A stretch of 19,187 bases of DNA from Desulfosporosinus sp. (GTDB lineage: Bacteria > Bacillota > Desulfitobacteriia > Desulfitobacteriales > Desulfitobacteriaceae). The notes under the pieces are model-generated. The model had not been told where the DNA came from and did no database searches. It worked only from the letters and a program-made list of their open reading frames with translations. Within the stretch, counting starts at the first letter, position 1. Each line of letters begins with the position of its first letter. Positions 1 to 6,349 of this stretch are shown here, in pieces. The DNA is taken from assembly GCA_016278585.1 (NCBI GenBank), contig JADQBO010000059.1, positions 1-19,187 of the forward strand, written 5' to 3'. The position numbers were made by a program, and so were the translations under genes.

Positions 1-298
1 CAACTGTGCATGCTGTGACACAGCGTTCACATCCCACGCACTTTTCAATGTCTAACAAAACCCCCCCGGCCTGACGTTTAATAAGTGCACCAGTCGGACA
101 GATATCTGCGCAGGGTACATCAACTTTGCAGGCTTGGCAGACTATTGCAATAAACTTACCTGTAAGCCCTCCGCTTGTCTTGATACGGATGGCACTTTTC
201 AAAATGGAATGGTCCTTTTGATTTACTGCGGCACAATTTATCATACACGATAAACAGCCAATACATCGGTTCATTTCAATTGCGTTTAGTGCTTTCAT
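1..298 (-). CDS. 4Fe-4S ferredoxin-like electron-transfer protein (partial, C-terminus off the left edge)
   Basis: The gene reads leftward from ATG at 296-298 and stays open to base 1, giving 99 visible codons. A GGAGG sequence sits just upstream. Three cysteine groups are visible: CxxCxxCxxxC at residues 12-22, a CxxC...CxxxCP group in the middle, and a further CxxCxxCxxxC at the cut edge. This pattern is that of multi-cluster ferredoxins of the HycB/CooF/HydN type, which pass electrons between a catalytic subunit and other carriers. There is no signal peptide or membrane segment, so it should act in the cytoplasm. In related anaerobes such a gene often stands beside an aldehyde ferredoxin oxidoreductase. 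That partner would lie outside the window, so the pairing is inference. The protein class is well supported; the partner is unknown. Confidence 0.85.
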   Translation of the reverse strand, partial: MKALNAIEMNRCIGCLSCMINCAAVNQKDHSILKSAIRIKTSGGLTGKFIAIVCQACKVDVPCADICPTGALIKRQAGGVLLDIEKCVGCERCVTACTV

Positions 299-435
299 TG
301 TCAGCCTCCAACATAGTTCAAGATTCTATACATTTAATAAGTCAAGTATACTACAATATTATAGTTGCTTTAAATAATTTGTTTGATTGTAACATATTTA
401 CGATAAAATATAGTGTATCATAAAACGCCCGTTGA

Positions 436-464
436 TTGTTAATACATGGAATATCATCTATAAT
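436..464 (+). promoter_or_regulatory. sigma-A-type promoter for the UPF0145 gene
   Basis: TTGTTA at 436-441 and a perfect TATAAT at 459-464 are separated by exactly 17 bases. The start codon of the next gene is 74 bases downstream. This is a good match to the vegetative consensus, judged by eye. Confidence 0.6.
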
Positions 465-537
465 ATATAGGATATTAAAAAATACAAAGGAGCAAAAACT
501 AAAGAAAATCACAAGAATATTATAGGGAGGTTAACAC

Positions 538-858
538 ATGATTTTAACTACAACACCTTCAGTAGAAGGACGAAAAATCACAGCATATTTTGGTGTGATT
601 GCCGGAGAAGCTATTATGGGCGCCAACATAATGCGAGATCTTTTTGCAAGCATTACAGATGTCATCGGCGGACGCTCGGGCGCTTATGAAGAAAAGTTAC
701 TGGAAGCACGACATATTGCCTTGCGGGAATTAGAGGAGCGTGCCTCGAAGTTAGGGGCCAACGCTGTAGTCGGAATTGATTTGGATTACGAAGTAATTGG
801 ACAAAGTGGCAGCATGCTAATGGTAAGTGCTTCAGGTACCGCAGTACGCCTAGAATAG
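538..858 (+). CDS. UPF0145 / YbjQ-family protein
   Basis: This 106-residue protein matches the YbjQ (UPF0145, 'heavy-metal-binding domain') family along its whole length. Family features seen are the glycine-rich segment around residues 19-30 (GVIAGEAIMGANI), the middle helix with 'ALRELEERA', and the conserved 'LGANAVVGIDLDYE' block near residues 72-85. Family members are small proteins that form ring-like oligomers. Their cellular role is not established, and the metal-binding label rests on weak evidence. An AGGGAGG ribosome binding site lies 8 bases before the ATG. A promoter (436-464) and a terminator (899-941) make it a single-gene unit. The length is normal for the family. The family call is firm; the function is unknown. 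Confidence 0.9.
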   Translation: MILTTTPSVEGRKITAYFGVIAGEAIMGANIMRDLFASITDVIGGRSGAYEEKLLEARHIALRELEERASKLGANAVVGIDLDYEVIGQSGSMLMVSASGTAVRLE

Positions 859-898
859 GTAATTCTTAAGTAAATAAAGACGCATAAATACTTACAAT

Positions 899-941
899 AC
901 CGGTTGAGATGTTCTTACATCTTAATCGGTTTGCTGTATTT
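899..941 (+). terminator. intrinsic terminator after the UPF0145 gene
   Basis: Bases 899-912 pair with 917-930 in a 14-bp stem that is complete if two G-U wobbles are allowed. The loop is TCTT and a T-rich tail follows. Confidence 0.7.
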
Positions 942-1104
942 AGATAGCACCTTACATAGAAGGTTAATCATCTTAAAGGATAGGATATTTTACAAATAAT
1001 TTGATGGTATGATGGACTCCGATTTAGATAATTTGTGGTTAAAAGCTGTATTTTAGATATAATTATAGTTAAGTATATATCATGAAAGGAGTCTCGGATG
1101 AGTT

Positions 1105-1680
1105 ATGAGAATTATTGCTATAGGAGATTCAATTACTGAGGGATTTCCTTATACCAAAAAAGAGTCTTGGCTAACTAATATAACCCAGGAATTTCAAGGT
1201 GAGGTCATTAATAAAGGCGTAAACGGGGATTTAACCCAAAATATATACAATCGTTTCGGACGAGATGTTCTTGCTCTTAACCCGACTCATGTAATTATCC
1301 TTGGAGGAACCAATGATGCTTATGCTAAATATCCCCTAGAAAGGGTAAGTCTACATTTTACAGCAATGGTCAAAATGAGCCAAGAACAGGGAATCATCCC
1401 CATTCTTGGATTGCCAATACCTTCCTTAGTGTTAAATGAGGAACTTTTTCTTAGACAATATCGCAATTGGTTAATAGATTACACACAACAAAGAGACTTA
1501 CCACGGATCGATTTTTATACTCCCTTCCAAAAGCACTTAGATTTAGGGGAGCAATCTAAGCTCTATGTTGATGAGGTTCATCCGTCTTTAGAAGGATACA
1601 AGTTAATGGGCAGAACGGCTGTAAATAATTTAGGTTCTATTTTAAGAAGAGCCTTGATACCAGCAAGAATTGATTTCTAA
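1105..1680 (+). CDS. SGNH/GDSL-family hydrolase
   Basis: This 191-residue protein is a predicted serine esterase/lipase-type enzyme of the SGNH fold. The family blocks are in order: GDSIT at residues 7-11 with nucleophile Ser9, an NKGVNGD block II near residues 36-42, GGTND at 67-71 with oxyanion-hole Asn70, and DEVHPS at 156-161 carrying Asp156 and His159 of the triad. The N-terminus begins directly with the first beta strand and there is no signal peptide, so the enzyme is probably cytoplasmic. The substrate cannot be told from sequence; lysophospholipids, acetylated sugars and short esters are all known in the family. An AAAGGAG sequence lies about 13 bases before the ATG, rather far. A TATAAT at 1058-1063 may be its -10 box. 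An ATG at 1098 is out of frame and not used. Confidence 0.88.
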   Translation: MRIIAIGDSITEGFPYTKKESWLTNITQEFQGEVINKGVNGDLTQNIYNRFGRDVLALNPTHVIILGGTNDAYAKYPLERVSLHFTAMVKMSQEQGIIPILGLPIPSLVLNEELFLRQYRNWLIDYTQQRDLPRIDFYTPFQKHLDLGEQSKLYVDEVHPSLEGYKLMGRTAVNNLGSILRRALIPARIDF

Positions 1681-1713
1681 TGACTTTATAATTAGGAGAT
1701 TTTACAACTTTGA

Positions 1714-1743
1714 TTGACATGGATGACTCTTAATATGTATTAA
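1714..1743 (+). promoter_or_regulatory. possible promoter of the Fpg/Nei-like gene, overlapped by an inverted repeat
   Basis: TTGACA at 1714-1719 is followed after 18 bases by TATTAA (1738-1743), a weak -10. An imperfect inverted repeat at 1725-1747 (GACT-c-TTAATA / TATTAA-AGTC) covers the spacer and the -10 box, a common operator position. Visual match only. Confidence 0.35.
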
Positions 1744-1835
1744 AGTCGGTGGTTAGTTCTATTCAGAATGCATTAATCCAGCTGCCTCGTGGAATCATAA
1801 ATAAATAAGAGACCTGAAAGGGGATTGAGGACTTT

Positions 1836-2741
1836 ATGCCTGAAATTCCTGAAATGGAGATATATAAAAACTATTTGAACCAGTGGATTAAGGATAAGAA
1901 GATCAATGAAGTCAACGTCTTACGAGCTAAAAGCGTTAACCTAGAAAGTACACAATTTTGCAAGAAAGTCATTGGTAAACAAATTATCGGCATTTCCCGT
2001 CGGGGGAAATACCTAATATTTCATTTAAATGACGGTCATTTTCTTCTGACGCATATGATGCTGGATGGAAGGCTCTATCTCTTAACCATCGATGCAGAAA
2101 CTCTGAAAGAAAATGAGGGAAACAAATCCGTAGATCTATGGGCTAAGATTTTCCAGAGTAGTGCAGAAGATTTAAAACAAAGCATTAAGGAGCTACCCGG
2201 AAAAGCAAGCGTAGTTTTTGGGTTAACGGAAGACACCGTGCTCTTTTTTTGCAATCTTACACTGGGCTATTTACACTACCTTAACCAAGATGAGCTTGAA
2301 ACTAAATTAAGAGAATTAGGAGAAGATCCTTTAGATCCAGATTTTAGTGCCCAGAGTTTTTCCCACTTACTTACAGGAAAAAGGGGAATGATCAAACCAT
2401 GGCTAATGAATCCGAAAAATATCTCTGGAGTAGGTAATGCCTATTCAAATGAAGCTTTATTTGGAGCGGGCATTTTGCCTACACGGTTAATTCCAGCCAT
2501 AAGTCGTACTGATAAAGCGAATTTGTTTAATTCATTAGTCAACATTATCAAGGATTCTATACGCCTTGGAGGAGACATGGAGGAACCATTTGCTAAGTGG
2601 GACAATCTGACTGGGGGATATAATGCTTATTTCAAAGTGTATGATCGGGCCGGAGAACCATGTCTAGTTTGTAGAGAGGCTATTCAAAGAGCTGAAGTCG
2701 GAGGAAGAAATGCTTTTTTTTGTCCGCACTGCCAAATTTGA
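1836..2741 (+). CDS. Fpg/Nei-family DNA glycosylase, divergent
   Basis: This is a 301-residue base-excision-repair glycosylase/AP lyase of the MutM/Nei type. Seen: the N-terminal PEIPEME, whose proline becomes the catalytic N-terminus after Met removal and whose first Glu is catalytic; the conserved Lys58 in RRGKYL; the helix-two-turn-helix block with GVGNAYSNEALF at 198-209; FKVYDRAGEPC; and a C-terminal zinc finger with Cys276, Cys279, Cys296, Cys299 and Arg291. It is longer than the usual ~270 residues because of an extra stretch around 85-125. The loop that normally reads DPRRFG, which fills the gap left by the flipped base, is changed to C-N-L-T-L-G at 139-144. The family is clear and the chemistry looks intact, but lesion and opposite-base preference may differ from Fpg. 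I do not assign mutM. Confidence 0.85.
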   Translation: MPEIPEMEIYKNYLNQWIKDKKINEVNVLRAKSVNLESTQFCKKVIGKQIIGISRRGKYLIFHLNDGHFLLTHMMLDGRLYLLTIDAETLKENEGNKSVDLWAKIFQSSAEDLKQSIKELPGKASVVFGLTEDTVLFFCNLTLGYLHYLNQDELETKLRELGEDPLDPDFSAQSFSHLLTGKRGMIKPWLMNPKNISGVGNAYSNEALFGAGILPTRLIPAISRTDKANLFNSLVNIIKDSIRLGGDMEEPFAKWDNLTGGYNAYFKVYDRAGEPCLVCREAIQRAEVGGRNAFFCPHCQI

Positions 2742-2838
2742 TATTAGATAGCTGATGGCTTCTAATAACACGCTCCTAGAATCCACCATGTTAGAGGATT
2801 TCAGGTCGGTAAAAACCCAAACCGTAATCAAAATAGTG

Positions 2839-2854
2839 TTTATCTAATGATAAA
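2839..2854. promoter_or_regulatory. 16-bp palindrome upstream of the cupin gene
   Basis: TTTATC-TAAT-GATAAA is a perfect inverted repeat with 6-bp arms, 29 bases before the cupin start codon. It may be an operator. In such A+T-rich sequence it could also be chance. Confidence 0.3.
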
Positions 2855-2883
2855 TTCTACAATGAGTTAAAGGAGGAAATACT

Positions 2884-3225
2884 ATGAAAATAGAGAAAAT
2901 ATCCGATAAAATTGTCTATATGGATGATAAACTTACGAAACGAATTCTTTTTAATGAAACGAGAGTCCTAAACTTCGTACTGAATTTTAGACCGGGTCAA
3001 GGAGTCCCCCCTCATAACCATGAACAAAGCGATTTGGTTATTCACGTACTAGTTGGTCAAGGGGAAATGGGTGTAGATGGTATTATACATGAAATCAATC
3101 AAGGGGATGTTATACATTGCAAAGGAACTGAAGTATTTAGTTTGACAAACACAGGTAATAAAGACATGTCGTGCTTTGTAATACTTGCTCCCAATCCATC
3201 AGCTGCATATTCAATAGAAGTTTAA
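2884..3225 (+). CDS. small cupin-domain protein
   Basis: This 113-residue, single-domain cupin has motif 1 around residues 37-61 (PGQGVPPHNHEQSD...GQG), with the metal-ligand pair HNH. Motif 2 (GDVIHCKGTEVFSLTNTG) is near residues 79-96. Such beta-barrel proteins bind a metal and act as isomerases, dioxygenases or small-molecule sensors, and the sequence does not say which. The usual motif-1 glutamate after HxH is not clearly present: the region reads HEQSD, so Glu or Asp could serve. The final His of motif 2 is His84. A strong AAAGGAGG lies 7 bases before the ATG, and a long perfect hairpin terminates the gene, so it is a single-gene unit. There is no signal peptide. Confidence 0.85.
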   Translation: MKIEKISDKIVYMDDKLTKRILFNETRVLNFVLNFRPGQGVPPHNHEQSDLVIHVLVGQGEMGVDGIIHEINQGDVIHCKGTEVFSLTNTGNKDMSCFVILAPNPSAAYSIEV

Positions 3226-3236
3226 GTAACAACAAA

Positions 3237-3280
3237 CGAGACGTAACCTTTATTGGTAAGGTTACGTCTCGTTGTTATTT
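3237..3280 (+). terminator. intrinsic terminator after the cupin gene
   Basis: CGAGACGTAACCTT (3237-3250) pairs perfectly with 3258-3271 around the loop TATTGGT. TTGTTATTT follows. This is a strong rho-independent terminator. Confidence 0.9.
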
Positions 3281-3318
3281 CTGTGTATTACCTCACCTGA
3301 ATTAAGAATAAAGGTTAA

Positions 3319-3489
3319 TCAGGTACACGGTCTGAAGTTAAAGGCAAAAGCCCATCTCCATCCTTCCGGTGTAAATATGAGAAACTTTGAATCTTCAGCG
3401 AAAATATGAGGCTCAACAGCATATACTTCGAATATTTCTCCAACATTGGCCATTCCTGGTATATCTCTAACTACAATTACACTTGCCAA
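3319..3489 (-). CDS. small hypothetical protein (56 aa, TTG start)
   Basis: A reading frame on the minus strand starts with TTG at 3487-3489 and ends with TGA at 3319-3321. A GAGGAGG ribosome binding site sits exactly 6 bases before the TTG. The codon just before the TTG is a TGA stop, so no upstream start is possible. The product begins MASVIVVRDIPGMANVGE and ends in WRWAFAFNFRPCT. The mix of residues looks like a real folded protein: an alternating hydrophobic N-terminal strand, then acidic and aromatic segments. I recognise no family, signal peptide or membrane helix. It lies about 105 bases downstream of the LapA-domain gene on the same strand and may be transcribed with it. It would be missed by methods requiring ATG or a longer minimum length. 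Confidence 0.55.
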   Translation of the reverse strand: MASVIVVRDIPGMANVGEIFEVYAVEPHIFAEDSKFLIFTPEGWRWAFAFNFRPCT

Positions 3490-3594
3490 ATCATTTCCTC
3501 CTCATGTTCAGATCCGATACGAGAGCGCAAAGTTAACCATGATACTGCTGCTCTAATGGTCAGCACTCTGAACAAATTAATTGACTTAAAGGGT

Positions 3595-3858
3595 TTACTC
3601 CACTGATTGGTCGGGAAGGTTGTTATTCAAATGGTCATCCTTCGAGTGTTGCTTTGGTTTGAGTTTTAGACGTAGTTCTCGCCATATAGCCAAAAGGAGC
3701 ATGATTAAAGCTCCAGCAAAGGCAGAACCTAAGATTACCAGGACTAAAGGAACTTCTTTTGTAACCCAAAAAAATTGAATCGTAACTAGAATTGCATTTT
3801 GCACAGCAAAGATTGCAATAAGAAAGGAACAAATAAGGGATAGGATGAGTATAAACAT
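3595..3858 (-). CDS. LapA-domain (DUF1049) membrane protein
   Basis: This small inner-membrane protein is 87 residues from the preferred start. It has two hydrophobic helices, about residues 2-20 and 37-59, joined by 'VQNAILVTIQFFWVTKEVPLVLV'. That segment fits the LapA/YciS domain pattern (VQNxxxVxxxFF...P..LV). A basic stretch and a charged tail follow (RLKLKPKQHSKDD...). In Gram-negatives YciS/LapA works with LapB in control of lipopolysaccharide synthesis. In Firmicutes the same domain occurs without that pathway and its role is unknown. The frame extends upstream to 3936, but the GAGGAGG ribosome binding site is inside that extension, 8 bases before ATG 3856-3858. I therefore choose the shorter form. 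It is divergent from the GerMN lipoprotein gene across 181 bases. Confidence 0.75.
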   Translation of the reverse strand: MFILILSLICSFLIAIFAVQNAILVTIQFFWVTKEVPLVLVILGSAFAGALIMLLLAIWRELRLKLKPKQHSKDDHLNNNLPDQSVE

Positions 3859-4039
3859 CTGCATTACCTCCTCGCTCGTTATGAACTTATTCGACTGTAA
3901 TCTACGAGATTCCTGCCCATAATTTACAAAATCCAACTTAATTCGTCCTTTATAAGTTCACTATTCTTAAGGTTTCTTAACTGTGTAATTAAAAGCGAGA
4001 AGTGCTATACTAATAGTAAATGAGCTAGGAGGGGTAAAC

Positions 4040-5095
4040 TTGAAGAAAGTATTCTTTGTTATAAGCTTAGTATTAACACTTGTTCTTTTAAATGGTTGCG
4101 CAAACAAAAACGAAAAACCACCCATTGAGGATCCTAAACCACCTAATAATAAGCAATCACTCACCATCCCGGATTATTATGCCTATAAAGAAAACACAAA
4201 CTATGTTTATCAGGGTGAAGGGAATGAATATGCTTCATACCATGTTTTTGTTGACTATATCGAAGGTCCCCGTGTTCAAACTAGGACAAATAGCGGTGGA
4301 ACCGAGATGGTTAGAGTACTGGAAAATAAAGAGGGTGAGCTGAACCTGATATTAGCTAGAGGGGAAAGCTACTATAGAGAAAATCTAATTCAAAGCTCAA
4401 GTAACAGTTCCGAAATTCTATTAAAAGAACCGCTAGAGATAGGAACCTCATGGGTTTTGTCAGATGGTAGAAAACGTTCAATAACGAATCTTGACGTAGA
4501 AATAACAACCCCTCTAAATACTTATAAAACACTCGAGGTGACGACTGAGAGTAAAGATAGTAAGATCCAAGATTATTATGCCCCAAATATTGGTCTTGTA
4601 AAATCAGTTTTCACATCAGAGGGCACAGTAGTTTCCTCTTCTTTAAGCAAATTAGAAGAGAATGTTCCACTAACTCAAACGGTGAAATTCTTTTATCCAA
4701 ATGTAAATGTCGATAAACTTTATTATGTCAATAAAACCCTTTCGTTTAAGACGAATGATTTAACAAAAACAGTGATTGAGAAGGCATTTAAAGAACTGCC
4801 TAAGGGGGATATATCTAAAGTATTTGGACCCAATGTTAAGATTAAAAGTCTATACCTAAATAAGGACAATATGGTCTATGTTGATTTTTCAAAAGAATTA
4901 GTTAGCGAAATGAATGCAGGCTCTAGTTATGAAACTCTGATTTTACAGAGTATCACCAATACACTAGGGAACTATTACGGGGTTGACAAAGTGTATATAA
5001 CGGTCGAAGGCAGTCCTTATTCATCTGGGCATTATATGATGAAAAAAGGTGAGTACTTCACAGTAAATATAGAAAACAGCGAGGAGCTTCGCTAA
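4040..5095 (+). CDS. GerMN-domain lipoprotein
   Basis: This 351-residue lipoprotein starts with TTG at 4040, preceded by AGGAGGGG at good distance. The signal sequence ends in a lipobox L-N-G-C with Cys20 as the lipidation site. A proline-rich linker follows (residues about 26-37). Residues about 45-205 form a beta-rich domain I do not recognise; it has the look of lipoproteins with repeated 'Y-V-Y-x-G' strands. Residues about 215-340 match a GerMN (sporulation/spore-germination) domain, with KTVIEKAFKELPKG and VYVDFSKEL...SYETLILQSITNTL as landmarks. GerM-type proteins act at the cell surface or forespore membrane of spore formers. Classical GerM has two tandem GerMN domains, whereas here only one is visible. 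A TATACT at 4006-4011 may be a -10 box. Domain call good; precise role unknown. Confidence 0.82.
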   Translation: MKKVFFVISLVLTLVLLNGCANKNEKPPIEDPKPPNNKQSLTIPDYYAYKENTNYVYQGEGNEYASYHVFVDYIEGPRVQTRTNSGGTEMVRVLENKEGELNLILARGESYYRENLIQSSSNSSEILLKEPLEIGTSWVLSDGRKRSITNLDVEITTPLNTYKTLEVTTESKDSKIQDYYAPNIGLVKSVFTSEGTVVSSSLSKLEENVPLTQTVKFFYPNVNVDKLYYVNKTLSFKTNDLTKTVIEKAFKELPKGDISKVFGPNVKIKSLYLNKDNMVYVDFSKELVSEMNAGSSYETLILQSITNTLGNYYGVDKVYITVEGSPYSSGHYMMKKGEYFTVNIENSEELR

Positions 5096-5197
5096 ATTCT
5101 GTTACTTTCTAGTGATTGTCCATTGTAGTTAAGTATCTTGTCTTATCTTTATTTCCAGACTTGCCTATTTAAGGTGCAGTGATGAGGGGAAGAAATT

Positions 5198-6349
5198 ATG
5201 ACGTCATGTATACGTTTCTTACAGTGTGCAGGTTTTCTTTTTGACAGCCCCTCGTGGGATGGACCAGAGAAGTGGATAGCAGTTCGAAATCAAGATGTAT
5301 GGAAGACGTTCCAAGCTGTGCTGTCGCTTTGCCAATCGGAAAAAATAGAGTTTCTTTTTATAACTGGAGATTTATTTGAACAGGAGTATGTACGCAAGGA
5401 GACCGTTGAGCAGGTAGCCAGGTCGTTTTCCAAATTGGAAGGAACGAGAATTTTCATAACCCCAGGTAAGCGGGATCCACTTATTATTACGTCTGCCTAC
5501 CGCTTGACGAGTTGGCCAAGTAACGTGCATATATTCTCAAGTGAATTAAGTAGTGTAAGAATCCCCTCTCATAACGTCACAATTTATGGAATGGGATGGA
5601 CAGCCTATCAGCAGGAAAAACCTTTCTTAGATGGTTTTCAAATCAAGCAGGACGGTACAGTTGGAATTATGCTTCTTCATGCTGAGGTGGATTCTGAGAA
5701 GAATACTGAAGGGTTTATCCCGATCCGTCAAGACCAGATTGCTTCGAGTAATTTAACGTATTTAGCTTTAGGCCATCAGGAAACGTGGAGCGGAATCCAT
5801 CAAGCCGAGGAAACATTCTGGGCAGACTGTGGTACACCTGAGGCAAGAGGTTTTCACGATAACGGTGAGCATGGTGTGCTCTTAGGGGAGATTAAGCCGA
5901 AATCTTGTCAATTTAAATTTCAAGAGCTAGGGCAACGTAAGTATATTGAAAAGGACCTAATGGTCCAAGCCTTAGATGAGCTTGAAGGGGTTGCTGCAAA
6001 ATTACTGGCAGAAACATGCTACGAAGAAAGACAAGAAAATCTCTTTAGGATCAAGCTGGCAGGGGGATTATTAGATGTTGAGAGGATGGCGCTAACATTA
6101 CAAAATCTCCTAGAGACTAAATTCCGTTTCCTTGAAGTACTTCCAGTGCAAGAAAGACTAGATAGTTCACCTGAGGAATTAGTATCAAGAAATAGTGGAT
6201 GCTATCCTACCCTAGCTCAAATATACATCGATAAACTACAAAAGCGCTTGGATGACGCAAGGGGCTCAGAAAGCTATGAATACTGGGAGCTCGTACAGAA
6301 AATCGGATTAACGGCGCTAGGGCGGGGACGAGGAATCGATGAGAATTGA
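5198..6349 (+). CDS. YhaO/SbcD-like metallophosphoesterase homologue with degenerate active site
   Basis: This 383-residue protein has the layout of the YhaO/SbcD nuclease subunit. Landmarks are the opening strand 'IRFLQCAGFLFDSPSW', 'FLFITGDLFEQE', 'IFITPGKRD', 'IMLLHAEVDS', 'YLALGHQETW', then a capping C-terminal domain. Comparison with the family ligands shows heavy loss. Motif I D-x-H is replaced by G12-x-L14. Motif II Asp58 (GDLF) is kept. Motif III GNHD is GKRD (90-93), losing Asn and His. Motif IV His161 is kept. Motif V GHxH is GHQE (192-195), losing the second His. Metal binding and phosphoesterase activity are therefore doubtful. The frame is intact and its end overlaps the next gene by 11 bases, as expected for a complex whose partners are made together. 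GAGGGGAAG serves as ribosome binding site. Fold confident; loss of activity is inference. Confidence 0.8.
   Translation: MTSCIRFLQCAGFLFDSPSWDGPEKWIAVRNQDVWKTFQAVLSLCQSEKIEFLFITGDLFEQEYVRKETVEQVARSFSKLEGTRIFITPGKRDPLIITSAYRLTSWPSNVHIFSSELSSVRIPSHNVTIYGMGWTAYQQEKPFLDGFQIKQDGTVGIMLLHAEVDSEKNTEGFIPIRQDQIASSNLTYLALGHQETWSGIHQAEETFWADCGTPEARGFHDNGEHGVLLGEIKPKSCQFKFQELGQRKYIEKDLMVQALDELEGVAAKLLAETCYEERQENLFRIKLAGGLLDVERMALTLQNLLETKFRFLEVLPVQERLDSSPEELVSRNSGCYPTLAQIYIDKLQKRLDDARGSESYEYWELVQKIGLTALGRGRGIDEN

Noticed and set aside
1725..1747. Hairpin as terminator of the SGNH hydrolase gene
   Set aside because: The loop would be only two bases, the stem has a bulge, and no T run follows. An operator or promoter overlap is more likely.
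2741..2883. Possible riboswitch in the cupin leader
   Set aside because: Only short, weak pairings are visible and no known riboswitch core could be matched.
3406..3606. 66-codon open frame on the plus strand
   Set aside because: No ribosome binding site. It overlaps antisense the better supported TTG-started small gene, and reads its GAGGAGG site as coding sequence.
3859..3936. 26-codon N-terminal extension of the LapA-domain gene
   Set aside because: A GAGGAGG site inside the extension is perfectly placed for the inner ATG at 3856-3858, and the extension is not part of the family.
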